A stretch of DNA of 64,000 nt from Chitinophagaceae bacterium LGM1 (GCA_018604165.1 CP075895.1:1855001-1919000); one strand, 5' to 3'; numbered from the stretch's first letter, positions 37,017 through 45,293 are shown. Notes: generated by a model from the sequence alone, not told the origin. Numbers and translations: made by a program.

Positions 37017-37223
37017 AGTCTTGGCGAGGAGTTGTGAGGCACGAAGCCATCTCACGGAATGAGTGCCTGCTCTACGCGAATTATTTGCGGCGCTGCTTAC
37101 CTGCGCTTCCTTTCTTTCTTTTGGCAGCAAAAGAAAGAAACAAAGAAAAGCTGCCATAGACCAATGACAGAAAGGTCTATGGTGGCTATCTATTAAGCTG
37201 TATTGCTACTGTACTGCCAAGCT
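37017..37223. repeat. Outer inverted repeat, left arm
   Basis: About 207 bases whose reverse complement recurs at 40701-40947. Shared blocks include the hairpin CATAGACC/GGTCTATG (about 37155-37182), the hairpin TTTCTTTCTTTT/AAAAGAAAGAAA (37111-37140), GGAAGCGCAGG, and GAGATGGCTTC. The right arm has an extra stretch of about 40-60 bases in the middle. Confidence 0.9.
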
Positions 37224-37238
37224 AAACAATACTACTTG

Positions 37239-37346
37239 CTCACAACACTCGCGTCATTGCGAGGTACGAAGCAATCTCACGATAACATGGGAATTGTCCC
37301 ACTGTCCCAAAATATAGTAACTGGTTTTCTGGGACACTTGGGACAG
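37239..37346. repeat. Inner inverted repeat, left arm
   Basis: About 108 bases ending 2 bases before the OLD-like stop codon. They match the reverse complement of 39283-39384. The arm has two parts: a CGTCATTGCGAGG...CGAAGCAATCTCAC element of a type I recognise as a widespread intergenic palindromic repeat, and a TGTCCCA/TGGGACA palindrome with ACCAGTTAC-like centre. Confidence 0.88.
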
Positions 37347-37348
37347 AA

Positions 37349-39190
37349 CTATTTTATGAATGCAGAATTAACATGCTCAAAAAACGTTTTAAACAGAGAT
37401 AATGATGAATGAGATAATATTTTTTTTAGATGTTCGTCATATTCCTTCGATTCAGAAAGCATACCCCACATCGCTGCAAATTCTTTTTTACTGACTTTAT
37501 TACCTGCATTGTCAGGTAAAAGCATATCTCTAATACTTTGCTTTTCAACTTTGGTAAAGCAATCTTCTATTTTTTGATTAGTTGATGGTAGATAATAAAC
37601 TTCATTCGTTAGGTTGTACATTTCAATGTATTTTTGACCTGCAGTATTACCAGCATCGTCGCTATCTAAAAGGATTTTAAAATCTGAATTCCAACCAATG
37701 TTTAATGAGATTAGCTCAGATAAATTATGTGCTGAGTTGCCAGGATAAATGACAAAATCTGGAGCTTTGCCGTATAATATTCTGTAGATTGAAAGTAGAA
37801 CATGTCTATCTGTAGGACCTTCCGTAATGATACATTTTTTCCAAGGAACATCTAGTGAGTGTGGGATAATGTTTAATAGGTTGGCTAAGGGTTGGTAATA
37901 ATGAACCTGAGCATCTTGTTTATTTAAATATACACCCCACTTATGAGCTTTAACTATACCATCTTCTTTTTCAATAACATAAGTATTTTTGATGTTTTCT
38001 AGGGATATTAGATATTGACTATGTGTTGTGTAAATTATGCATGTATCTTTTGCCAAAGCTTTAAAATCGTCAATCATATTAGATTGGGCAGTTGAATGTA
38101 AATTTGAAGCAGGTTCATCTATTAAGAAAACAGGAGTTCCAAAGTTTTTCCTCAATTTTTTACTTCTAAATTCTGTTTTCATAAGGAATGATAGATACCA
38201 TAATGCCCCTTTACTCCTTTCATCGACAGAATAAGTTGTACCATCTTTATCTTTAACTTTTAATGTAAAATATTGTTTTGAAGTTGAATGAATAAAATCA
38301 AGTTCTGTTGTGTCTATCTCTTTAACACCAGATAAGTCCTTCCATTTTGTAGTAAAAGTATCATTCAATGTTTTATTAACACGAGTCTGTACTGTAGATG
38401 CGTCATCATGCATTGGATTAGTTTTAGAATAAAATTTGGCAAATTTGCTAATACTAAAACTGTTGTCAGTGTTATAAAAAAGTCCATCAATAATATCATA
38501 CCATATGGGATCAAACGAATCTGACTTCTTATTAATGTAAATCCTTTCTGGTATTCTATCTTTAAAATCCTCAAAGTATATTATGAAGGGGCATATATTA
38601 ACTATTTCCATTGCTAGATAACTAGACAATTCATTTTGAGCGAATGGATGGTCAGATTCAAACCTATAAAAAAACCTATGAGGCTTGCCATCTTTGAAAG
38701 GAAATACTCTTGAGATTACTACTTCTTTTTGTTTATTTATGTGATGAAGAAAACCATTAATACCATTAATCTGTTCTTCAGATAATTCTGTTTTATGTAG
38801 TTTTTTTAAGCTAGGAACTTTTAGTTCTTCTTCAATTTTAATAACAGCTGTAATAGTTGCTGGTTTGTTACTACCAATATCAGATTTCTTCCTTATAATT
38901 TTGAAAAAATTGGGATTAACATCTTGGCTAGGATCATTTAGAAAACTAAATGCTTCTATCGCCTTTAGAATTGTTGTTTTACCACTTTCATTTAACCCTA
39001 GTAGTAATACTAAGTTATTTTTAACTAAATCAATTTCTACTTCATCAATACCTTTAAAATTAGTTATCTTAAATTTTTGATAACTTAACTTTGGAGTATA
39101 ATCAGGTAAACTGTGCTTACGAGCTTTTGTAAAATCACTAAATACATTGTTGATTAAAATTTTGTAGTATAAATCTAAAATCTGTAGCAT
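37349..39190 (-). CDS. OLD-family ATPase with C-terminal TOPRIM nuclease domain
   Basis: 613 residues. The ABC/SMC-type ATPase part has FKITNFKGIDEVEIDL, Walker A GLNESGKTTIL (about 70-80), a serine-rich signature region SKGALWYLSFLM, Walker B PVFLIDEPASNLH and the H-loop TTHSQYLI. The TOPRIM part (about 470-560) has CIITEGPTDRHVLLS (glutamate), then LLDSDDAGNTAGQKY (DxD type) and QKIEDCFTK. OLD-like nucleases cut nucleic acid in an ATP-dependent way and several serve in phage defence (OLD, GajA). No UvrD-like partner is present. Codon use is strongly AT-rich compared with its neighbours, and it lies exactly between inverted repeats, so horizontal acquisition is likely. Confidence 0.88.
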   Translation of the reverse strand: MLQILDLYYKILINNVFSDFTKARKHSLPDYTPKLSYQKFKITNFKGIDEVEIDLVKNNLVLLLGLNESGKTTILKAIEAFSFLNDPSQDVNPNFFKIIRKKSDIGSNKPATITAVIKIEEELKVPSLKKLHKTELSEEQINGINGFLHHINKQKEVVISRVFPFKDGKPHRFFYRFESDHPFAQNELSSYLAMEIVNICPFIIYFEDFKDRIPERIYINKKSDSFDPIWYDIIDGLFYNTDNSFSISKFAKFYSKTNPMHDDASTVQTRVNKTLNDTFTTKWKDLSGVKEIDTTELDFIHSTSKQYFTLKVKDKDGTTYSVDERSKGALWYLSFLMKTEFRSKKLRKNFGTPVFLIDEPASNLHSTAQSNMIDDFKALAKDTCIIYTTHSQYLISLENIKNTYVIEKEDGIVKAHKWGVYLNKQDAQVHYYQPLANLLNIIPHSLDVPWKKCIITEGPTDRHVLLSIYRILYGKAPDFVIYPGNSAHNLSELISLNIGWNSDFKILLDSDDAGNTAGQKYIEMYNLTNEVYYLPSTNQKIEDCFTKVEKQSIRDMLLPDNAGNKVSKKEFAAMWGMLSESKEYDEHLKKILSHSSLSLFKTFFEHVNSAFIK

Positions 39191-39191
39191 G

Positions 39192-39223
39192 GTGCTTAGT
39201 TTTTATATATATAAAAATAGCAC
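39192..39223. promoter_or_regulatory. Large palindrome in front of the OLD-like start codon
   Basis: Arms GTGCT (39192-39196)/AGCAC (39219-39223) enclose the perfect palindrome TTTTTATATATATAAAAA (39200-39217). It ends two bases from the ATG at 39190. It could be an operator, or an RNA hairpin covering the translation start. Confidence 0.6.
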
Positions 39224-39282
39224 TATTATCTACTACAGACTGTTACTGTAATCCACAAAATGTGAATAATTACGATTTAATC

Positions 39283-39384
39283 AGTCCCAGTGTCCCACCG
39301 TACCAGTTACCATATTTGGGACAAGTGGGACAAACCCCTGTTATAGTGAGATTGCTTCGTGCCTCGCAATGACGCGAGAGTGAG
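39283..39384. repeat. Inner inverted repeat, right arm
   Basis: Reverse-complement partner of 37239-37346, lying 60-90 bases upstream of the OLD-like palindrome. It contains GTCCCAGTGTCCCACCG..., ATTTGGGACA and then the GAGATTGCTTCGTGCCTCGC element. Confidence 0.88.
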
Positions 39385-39400
39385 TAAGTGTTATCAATCT

Positions 39401-39448
39401 GTCCCAGTGTCCCACCGTACCAGTTACCATATTTGGGACAGTGGGACA
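39401..39448. repeat. Direct second copy of the GTCCCA palindrome
   Basis: The first 40 bases (39401-39440) are identical to 39284-39323. TGTCCCAC and GTGGGACA form a hairpin inside the unit. It lies between the inner right arm and the end of the RepA-like gene and may also act as its terminator. Confidence 0.9.
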
Positions 39449-39469
39449 ATGCGGGACAGTTACTTACTG

Positions 39470-40498
39470 CTAATCTTTCAGTATGCGGGCTACTGTACTT
39501 TTACTTGTGCCAAGATGGTCGGCAATATCTCTATAACTACAATCAGGGCAATCGTCCGCTACACGTTTTACTTCTTCTACCAACCACTCTCTATCCCTCT
39601 CATCGCTGGTTTTCAGGTGTTCTTGTTCGGTGCCATAGCCCGTTAGGGTAAATTGCAGAAAGTTGTGAGGCTTCTCTATGCGGCAGTGTGCAACGTTCTT
39701 TTCGTGGTAGATGATTTCGGTATTGCGGGCTTTTATCTGCTTTATGTAGCGCATACCTGCCTGTGTGCCGCTCTCGCCAATACAAAAGCTGCTGTCGCAA
39801 AAGTTCATCAGCATCTTGCTGCCCTGTAGGTCGTTGCGGTTCAGGGGTTTGCTCATATCGCGCTTGGGCGTGTGGGCAAGTGCCAGTATGCTCAGTCCGT
39901 ACTGCTGTTTCAGGGCTTTCAGGTGCTTCATCAGCGGTAGTGCGTCTTTGGCTTTCTCGGTTTCTTGTCGCAGGTAGGTTATGTTGTCTATCACCAATAT
40001 CCTCGCACCTGTTCTGGTAACAGCTGCTTCTATGCTGTCGTACAGGTAATCGTCAAAATGGGTGTACTTGTCGGGTATCTCATCATCGGGGTTCATCTCT
40101 GCCCTGCGCAGGTTGGGGCTGAAGCTGTAGTGCTGTGCATAGTCTATACTATACCGCGCTTCAAACTGTTTGTCGAACAATTCAAAATCGAAATACACAA
40201 CGGGCTGTGCATTGGCTGTCATCTTAAAGCCCTCAATGGGCGTGCCACGGCTGATGCTGTCGGCTATCTGCACGGCCAGTATGCTTTTGCCCGTGTTGGT
40301 ATCTGCAAACAGTATGCAGAGTTCTCCCTCGTGCCATAGCTCGCTGAAAAGCATTTTGGGTACGGGGCGGCGGCTGGCTTGTTGCAGCCATTCGTTGGCT
40401 GTTTTCATAATAAAGAGTCCGCTGTGTTTCTGTTCGTAGTAGTCAAACATCAGGTCTTCGACGGTGGGTTGGGCATTTTCATTTGGTGAATTAATCAT
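39470..40498 (-). CDS. RepA-like hexameric ATPase with C-terminal helix-turn-helix
   Basis: 342 residues of the RecA/DnaB-like AAA_25 (RepA helicase) type. Walker A is FADTNTGKSILAVQIAD (about 63-79), an acidic strand is PVVYFDFELFDKQFEARY, Walker B is ARILVIDNITYLRQE, and a motif-3-like LALAHTPKRDMSKPLNRNDLQGSKML follows. The last 50 residues read as a small HTH (CSYRDIADHLGTSKSTVARILKD). Proteins of this kind sit in plasmids and integrated elements of Bacteroidota. Local G+C is higher than the backbone, opposite to the OLD-like gene downstream. The HTH together with the palindrome over its promoter suggests self-regulation. Confidence 0.82.
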   Translation of the reverse strand: MINSPNENAQPTVEDLMFDYYEQKHSGLFIMKTANEWLQQASRRPVPKMLFSELWHEGELCILFADTNTGKSILAVQIADSISRGTPIEGFKMTANAQPVVYFDFELFDKQFEARYSIDYAQHYSFSPNLRRAEMNPDDEIPDKYTHFDDYLYDSIEAAVTRTGARILVIDNITYLRQETEKAKDALPLMKHLKALKQQYGLSILALAHTPKRDMSKPLNRNDLQGSKMLMNFCDSSFCIGESGTQAGMRYIKQIKARNTEIIYHEKNVAHCRIEKPHNFLQFTLTGYGTEQEHLKTSDERDREWLVEEVKRVADDCPDCSYRDIADHLGTSKSTVARILKD

Positions 40499-40531
40499 AA
40501 CAATAAATGTTTAAAAGGTTTAGAATGTAAT

Positions 40532-40547
40532 TTGTACAAATGTACAA
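40532..40547. promoter_or_regulatory. Palindromic operator over the RepA-like promoter
   Basis: TTGTACA-AA-TGTACAA is a perfect 7-bp inverted repeat with 2-bp spacing. On the minus strand it contains TACATTTG (40544-40537), a perfect -7 element 39 bases before the ATG at 40498. A dimeric repressor bound here would block the promoter. Confidence 0.6.
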
Positions 40548-40700
40548 TAAATATTAAAATAGTAACGTAGAATTGTTATTAACAAAGGGTGGATAAATAG
40601 TTGTGAGGAGTGAGGTATAAGGCGTGAGTCTTTTTGTCAACCGCGAAGACGCGAAGGCGCAAAGATTTCCGCAAAGCAATATAAACAATAGAAGCCCTAC

Positions 40701-40947
40701 AGCTTGGCAGCACAGTAGTAATGGAGCTTAATTGATAGCCACCATAGACCTTTCTGTCATTGGTCTATGGCAGCTTTTATTCATTAATTGTTTGTCTTTT
40801 TTATTGGTATTTATGCTGCTTCGCGGTCTTTGTTTCTTTCTTTTGCTGCCAAAAGAAAGAAAGGAAGCGCAGGTAAGAGTGCGGCAAAAACTCACGTAGA
40901 GCAAGCCCTTATTTCGTGAGATGGCTTCATACTTCGCCATGACGCGT
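40701..40947. repeat. Outer inverted repeat, right arm
   Basis: Reverse-complement partner of 37017-37223. Matching starts at AGCTTGGCAG (40701) and runs through GATAGCCACCATAGACC, TTTCTGTCATTGGTCTATGG, the TTTCTTTCTTTT/AAAAGAAAGAAA hairpin and GGAAGCGCAGGTAAG to GTGAGATGGCTTC. An extra TTATTCATTAATTG-like stretch (about 40778-40835) is absent from the left arm. Confidence 0.9.
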
Positions 40948-40953
40948 GTTCAC

Positions 40954-41343
40954 TTACTCCACATTATACGTCTGCCTGTCTTTTTTGAAGTAGAGGGTGT
41001 AGTAAATAGCCAACACTACCAAGCCGCAGCCAAACAAACCAGCCGCTATCAGCCGCAGGTCTTTGTCGTTAAACTCGCCAATCATCCATGTACTGTTTGC
41101 CAATATCCAAAAACATACGGCAAGGTTATGATACAGTTCGGCACGTACTTTTCTGGCTTTCCACAGCAGGTAAAAGGCAACGCTCACCGTGGGGAAAATC
41201 ATCACCACCCCACCTGTCTTCCACTCCATTGCCCAACAGGTATCTTTTATCAGCCATAGTAATATATGCGCGTTCTCTATCCACCTGAAGGCGGGCGATA
41301 CGTGTATGCTGCGCTGGTGGTGCTTGTGGTGTGTGTGTGGCAT
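40954..41343 (-). CDS. Conserved hypothetical membrane protein
   Basis: 129 residues. The N-terminus is histidine-rich (MPHTHHKHHQRSIHVSP), followed by four hydrophobic helices: AHILLWLIKDTCWAME, VVMIFPTVSVAFYLLW, NLAVCFWILANSTWMIG and LIAAGLFGCGLVVLAIYYTLYF. The tryptophans and WMIGEF pattern look conserved. Function unknown; the histidines may bind metal. Its 3' end abuts the outer repeat of the island, so the island's right boundary lies here. Divergent from gapA. Confidence 0.72.
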   Translation of the reverse strand: MPHTHHKHHQRSIHVSPAFRWIENAHILLWLIKDTCWAMEWKTGGVVMIFPTVSVAFYLLWKARKVRAELYHNLAVCFWILANSTWMIGEFNDKDLRLIAAGLFGCGLVVLAIYYTLYFKKDRQTYNVE

Positions 41344-41447
41344 AGTGCAAGTTTATTACCTATATACGTATTTGCGAAGCAGTTAATACACATTTAATAA
41401 AGATTCATGTTTATATATTTTCATTTCACATTATCCTGCCAAGCACG

Positions 41448-41455
41448 TACCTTTG
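41448..41455 (+). promoter_or_regulatory. -7 element TACCTTTG of gapA
   Basis: A perfect TAnnTTTG element 38 bases before the gapA ATG. A TTTC at 41424-41427 lies close to the expected -33 position. Confidence 0.55.
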
Positions 41456-41492
41456 CACCCGAATTTTAATTAATCTGTTTTAAAACATAGAA

Positions 41493-42506
41493 ATGAGTAA
41501 AGTAAAAGTTGCCATTAATGGTTTTGGGCGTATAGGCCGCCTGGCTTTCCGCCAGATTTACAACATGGACGGTATTGATGTTGTTGCTATCAACGACCTC
41601 ACACAGCCAAACGTACTGGCTCACCTGCTGAAGTATGATACTGCACAGGGCCGTTTTGACGTAGAAGTAAAACACACAGACGATGCTATCGTTGTGAATG
41701 GCAACACCATCAAAATATATGCGCAGAAAGACCCCGCACAAATACCTTGGGGACAGCATGATGTAGATGTAGTACTGGAATGTACAGGCTTCTTTACAGA
41801 TGCTGAAAAAGCAAAAGCGCACATTGCCGCAGGCGCTAAGCGTGTAGTAATATCTGCACCTGCTACGGGCGAATTGAAAACCGTAGTATATAACGTAAAC
41901 CACAACATACTGGATGGTAGCGAAACAGTTATAAGCTGTGCATCTTGCACTACCAACTGCCTTGCACCAATGGCTAAGGTACTGAACGACCAATACGGCA
42001 TCGTTACAGGTATCATGACAACTATCCATGCTTATACCAACGACCAGAACACACTGGATGCGCCACACCCTAAGGGCGACCTTCGCCGTGCACGCGCAGC
42101 AGCGTCAAACATCGTACCCAACTCTACAGGTGCAGCAAAAGCAATCGGCCTTGTATTGCCTGAACTGAAAGGCAAACTGGACGGTAGCGCACAGCGTGTA
42201 CCAACCATCACAGGTTCGTTGACAGAACTGGTTGCTGTATTGAGCAAAAAAGTAACTGCTGAAGAAATAAACGCAGCTATGAAGGCAGCGTCAAACGAGA
42301 GCTTTGGCTATACGGAAGATGAAATCGTATCGAGCGACATCATCGGTACATCATTCGGTTCATTGTTCGATGGTACACAAACCAAAGTAATGACCGTAGG
42401 CGACCAACAACTGGTTAAAACCGTTAGCTGGTACGATAATGAAATGAGCTATGTATCTCAACTGGTTCGTACAGTGAAATACTTCGCTGGTTTGATTTCT
42501 AAATAA
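41493..42506 (+). CDS. gapA: Type I glyceraldehyde-3-phosphate dehydrogenase
   Basis: 337 residues. It converts glyceraldehyde-3-phosphate to 1,3-bisphosphoglycerate with NAD. Visible are the Rossmann start [15 protein letters not shown], the catalytic [12 protein letters not shown] (Cys152), [47 protein letters not shown], and the C-terminal [13 protein letters not shown]. It precedes a DUF433 gene and pgk, separated by a terminator, so the glycolytic pair is only loosely linked. Confidence 0.97.
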   Translation: MSKVKVAINGFGRIGRLAFRQIYNMDGIDVVAINDLTQPNVLAHLLKYDTAQGRFDVEVKHTDDAIVVNGNTIKIYAQKDPAQIPWGQHDVDVVLECTGFFTDAEKAKAHIAAGAKRVVISAPATGELKTVVYNVNHNILDGSETVISCASCTTNCLAPMAKVLNDQYGIVTGIMTTIHAYTNDQNTLDAPHPKGDLRRARAAASNIVPNSTGAAKAIGLVLPELKGKLDGSAQRVPTITGSLTELVAVLSKKVTAEEINAAMKAASNESFGYTEDEIVSSDIIGTSFGSLFDGTQTKVMTVGDQQLVKTVSWYDNEMSYVSQLVRTVKYFAGLISK

Positions 42507-42527
42507 TCTAAGTTTCTATATACTGAC

Positions 42528-42557
42528 AAGCCCTGTTATGCGGGGCTTTTTTTATAT
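42528..42557 (+). terminator. Terminator of gapA
   Basis: AAGCCC (42528-42533)/GGGCTT (42543-42548) followed by T7. The next promoter element TATATTTG (42553-42560) begins inside its T-run. Confidence 0.8.
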
Positions 42558-42576
42558 TTGTAAGCAACACATCAAC

Positions 42577-42789
42577 ATGCAACCAGTTACTTATTTTGAC
42601 AGGATTACTTTCGACCAAAATGTATTGAACGGAAGTGCAACCATAAAAGGAACAACCTTTTTAGCCAGCAAAATTTTAGAACTGATGGCAGAGGGGTTAA
42701 GTAAAGATGAGATTATTAAACAACATCCTTTTTTAGAACAAGAAGATATTACAGCCACATTAAACGTAGCAATTAAACTACTCAAATAA
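42577..42789 (+). CDS. DUF433 family protein (antitoxin-like)
   Basis: 70 residues from the ATG at 42577. The family core is plain: YFDRITFDQNVLNGSATIKGTTFLASKILELMAEGLSKDEIIKQHPFLEQEDITATLNVA. DUF433 proteins are small HTH proteins, often antitoxins paired with PIN-like DUF5615 toxins. No toxin gene is adjacent here: it sits between gapA and pgk, 3 bases before the pgk start, so it is almost certainly cotranscribed with pgk. The role may be regulatory. Confidence 0.85.
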   Translation: MQPVTYFDRITFDQNVLNGSATIKGTTFLASKILELMAEGLSKDEIIKQHPFLEQEDITATLNVAIKLLK

Positions 42790-42792
42790 CCA

Positions 42793-44004
42793 ATGAGCAC
42801 ATTCAACAATCATAACTTCTCAGGTCAAAAAGCACTGATACGTGTAGACTTCAACGTACCTATTAAAAACGGCAGTATAACAGACGATACCCGCATACGT
42901 GCAGCCCTGCCTACCATCAAAAAAGTATTGGCAGATGGTGGCAGCGTGGTGCTGATGAGCCACTTTGGTCGCCCGCACAAAGACATTGAAAAGAAACCAC
43001 ACCTTACACTAGCCGATTTTACACTGGCACCCGTAGCTGCTCACCTCGCTACCCTGCTGGGTACAGATGTACAGTTTGCTACAGACTGCATAGGCGAAGA
43101 GGCTACTACTATAGCCAACGCATTGCAGGCAGGGCAGGTACTACTGCTCGAAAACCTGCGCTACTACAAGCAGGAAGAAAAAGGCGATAAGGAATTTGCA
43201 GAGAAACTGGCTAAGTATGGCGATGTGTATGTAAACGATGCGTTTGGTACGGCACACCGCGCACATGCTTCTACAGCCGTTATTGCCGACTACTTTGCTG
43301 CCGATAAAAAAATGTTCGGGCTGCTGATGGAAGGTGAAGTAGCTGCTGCTGAAAAAGTAATGAACGAAGCACAGCAACCATTTACTGCCATTATAGGTGG
43401 TGCAAAGGTTTCCGACAAAATACTGATAATAGAAAACCTGCTGGAGAAAGCGACAGACATCATCATAGGTGGTGCTATGGCATACACTTTCTTTAAAGCT
43501 ATGGGTGGACAGATAGGCAACTCGCTGTGCGAAGATGACCGTCTGGAAACAGCTAAAGAACTGCTTGCAAAAGCGGAAGCCAAAGGCGTACAGATACACC
43601 TGCCGTCAGACAGTATATTGGCAGATAAGTTTGCGGCAGATGCCAATACATCGTCTGGTGTAAATACAGAAATACCCGATGGCTGGATGGGATTGGATAT
43701 AGGACAAATGGCATGCGATACTTTCAGCAAAGTAATACGCGATAGCAAAACCATCCTATGGAATGGCCCGATGGGTGTGTTTGAAATGGAAAAGTTTCAA
43801 CACGGTACTAAGTGTGTAGCAGATGCTGTGAAAGCCGCTACTGCCAATGGTGCATTCAGCCTGGTAGGTGGTGGTGATAGTGTAGCTGCTGTAAATAAAT
43901 TCGGCTATACCAACGATGTTAGTTATGTATCTACAGGTGGTGGTGCCATGCTCGAATTCTTTGAAGGTAAACAACTACCGGGTATAGCTGCGATAAAGAA
44001 TTAG
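42793..44004 (+). CDS. pgk: Phosphoglycerate kinase
   Basis: 403 residues. It makes ATP from 1,3-bisphosphoglycerate. Conserved blocks are [101 protein letters not shown], and [13 protein letters not shown] ... [15 protein letters not shown]. It is cotranscribed with the DUF433 gene and followed by a strong terminator. Confidence 0.97.
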   Translation: MSTFNNHNFSGQKALIRVDFNVPIKNGSITDDTRIRAALPTIKKVLADGGSVVLMSHFGRPHKDIEKKPHLTLADFTLAPVAAHLATLLGTDVQFATDCIGEEATTIANALQAGQVLLLENLRYYKQEEKGDKEFAEKLAKYGDVYVNDAFGTAHRAHASTAVIADYFAADKKMFGLLMEGEVAAAEKVMNEAQQPFTAIIGGAKVSDKILIIENLLEKATDIIIGGAMAYTFFKAMGGQIGNSLCEDDRLETAKELLAKAEAKGVQIHLPSDSILADKFAADANTSSGVNTEIPDGWMGLDIGQMACDTFSKVIRDSKTILWNGPMGVFEMEKFQHGTKCVADAVKAATANGAFSLVGGGDSVAAVNKFGYTNDVSYVSTGGGAMLEFFEGKQLPGIAAIKN

Positions 44005-44030
44005 TGTTTAGTATTACATCATTTTCACAC

Positions 44031-44062
44031 AAAAGCTTCTGTAAATTCAGAAGCTTTTTTTA
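44031..44062 (+). terminator. Terminator of pgk
   Basis: AAAAGCTTCTG (44031-44041)/CAGAAGCTTTT (44048-44058) with loop TAAATT and a T-run to 44061. Confidence 0.88.
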
Positions 44063-44083
44063 GTTTTATAAAAATTATCCTAA

Positions 44084-44713
44084 ATGCACAAAGCCCTAAT
44101 AACATTCTCATTGTTATTATTACAATACTTTTCATACAGCCAAACAAGAGCAGTCACAGATAAAGGTGAAGAAGTAATACTAAATAATGATGGTACTTGG
44201 AAATATGCCAACATAACACCCTCATATAATACACGCTTAGACACCCCTGTAATGAAAAAATCAACAGATGCTACTTTTTTGGTAAAAGGGCAAACTGTTA
44301 AATATGGCGTATATATTGACCCAAAAAAATGGACTTTCAAGAGTGAAAAACAAGAAGGCAGTTCACAAGAATATACATTTTCATTAAAGAATGAAGATGC
44401 GTATGCTATGGTAATTTCTGAACGAATGGAATTAACCCAAGAGCTCGTAAAATCTGCAGCAGTTGAAAATGCAAAATCTGTAGCGCCCGATGTTCATATC
44501 ACAAGAGAAGAAACACGTAAAGTCAACAACCAAATTGTCTGGCTAATGGAAATGCAAGGCACAATACAAGGTGTACCTTTTGTTTATATAGGTTACTATT
44601 ATGTAGGTAAAGTTGGAACGATACAATTTATTACATATACTACACAAAGCCTGCTAAAGCAATACAAGGCTGAAATGGAGACATTGTTAAATGGCTTAGT
44701 ATTACTTGATTAA
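44084..44713 (+). CDS. Secreted hypothetical protein
   Basis: 209 residues. A signal peptide (1-20, YSQ) is followed by TRAVTDKGEEVILNNDGTWKYAN, a short SH3-like motif seen at the N-termini of many Bacteroidota periplasmic proteins. An alpha/beta domain follows (TFLVKGQTVKYGVYIDPKKWTF ... YAMVISERMELTQELV ... GVPFVYIGYYYVGKVGTIQFITYT). No known function. It starts 22 bases after the pgk terminator. Confidence 0.72.
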   Translation: MHKALITFSLLLLQYFSYSQTRAVTDKGEEVILNNDGTWKYANITPSYNTRLDTPVMKKSTDATFLVKGQTVKYGVYIDPKKWTFKSEKQEGSSQEYTFSLKNEDAYAMVISERMELTQELVKSAAVENAKSVAPDVHITREETRKVNNQIVWLMEMQGTIQGVPFVYIGYYYVGKVGTIQFITYTTQSLLKQYKAEMETLLNGLVLLD

Positions 44714-44851
44714 ATTATCCATTAAAAGAAACACCTACAATCACACCGTTCTCTAGCAACAATAGCTTTCTACCAGAATGCTTCAGACATACAACATTCG
44801 TCTGTAGCGTTATGAAATAACACAACCGCACATTTTCCGTAACTTCCACCT

Positions 44852-45193
44852 ATGGCATACAACGAAAAACTGGCTAATCGCATTCGTGAGTCGTTAGCAC
44901 ATATCAAAAAGCTGGAAGAGAAAGCCATGTTTGGTGGGCTTTGTTTTATGGTAAACGACAAAATGTGTGTTGGCATCAATGCCGATGAAATGATGTGTCG
45001 TATAGACCCCGCAGATGAAGATGAAGCATTGCAACGTGCAGGGGCACGCCCTATGGACTTTACGGGCCGCCCCATGAAGGGTTATGTATTTGTTGACGAA
45101 AGCGGCTTGAAAAAGAAATCAGACTTCGACTACTGGATAAACCTGTGCCTTGCCTTCAACCCCAAAGCCAAGTCGAGCAAAAAGAAGAAATAA
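44852..45193 (+). CDS. TfoX/Sxy N-terminal-domain protein
   Basis: 113 residues: the N-terminal TfoX fold alone (LANRIRESLAHIKKLEEKAMFGGLCFMVNDKMCVGI ... DEMMCRIDP ... PMKGYVFVDESGLK), followed by a lysine-rich tail (KAKSSKKKK). In gamma-proteobacteria TfoX/Sxy controls competence, but stand-alone N-terminal-domain proteins in other phyla have no proven role. Confidence 0.88.
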   Translation: MAYNEKLANRIRESLAHIKKLEEKAMFGGLCFMVNDKMCVGINADEMMCRIDPADEDEALQRAGARPMDFTGRPMKGYVFVDESGLKKKSDFDYWINLCLAFNPKAKSSKKKK

Positions 45194-45293
45194 GCTATAC
45201 AGATACTACCTGCTTTGTAAGCTAAACTGCCTGATATGCCTTATCTTGCAGCCACTTCAGTATTATTACTTTTAATATTTTACTTATATATAA

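Larger units (their letters stand above)
36845..37348. other. Repeat-filled gap, left edge of the accessory island
   Basis: 504 bases without a credible gene. From left: an AATTCAAAAATC-type AT-rich motif (36846-36880), the ileS promoter region, the left outer repeat arm (37017-37223), then the left inner arm (37239-37346). Short open frames here (for example the plus-strand one at 37203-37412) translate the repeats and are not genes. Confidence 0.75.
40499..40953. other. Non-coding right edge of the accessory island
   Basis: 455 bases without a credible gene. It holds the RepA-like promoter with its palindrome (40532-40547), an unmatched stretch (about 40590-40700, including CGCGAAGACGCGAAGGCGC), then the right outer repeat arm (40701-40947). 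The arm runs into the 3' end of the membrane-protein gene at 40954-41343. Confidence 0.75.

Noticed and set aside
37203-37412. Plus-strand frame of 69 codons containing LASLRGTKQS
   Set aside because: It translates the CGTCATTGCGAGG-type intergenic repeat and runs into the OLD-like gene on the other strand.
39283-39448. CRISPR-like direct repeats
   Set aside because: Only two 40-bp direct copies, separated by a longer unique stretch, with no cas genes; better read as part of the inverted-repeat structure.
39359-39651. Plus-strand frames of 87-95 codons across the inner repeats
   Set aside because: They translate repeat sequence and the antisense of the RepA-like gene, with no recognisable protein features.
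37349-40498. Gabija-type defence pair
   Set aside because: The OLD-like protein fits a GajA-like layout, but the neighbour is a RepA-like ATPase, not a UvrD-like GajB helicase.
37017-40947. Composite transposon
   Set aside because: The outer arms are inverted and about 200-250 bp long, but neither they nor the interior encode a transposase, and I see no target-site duplication.
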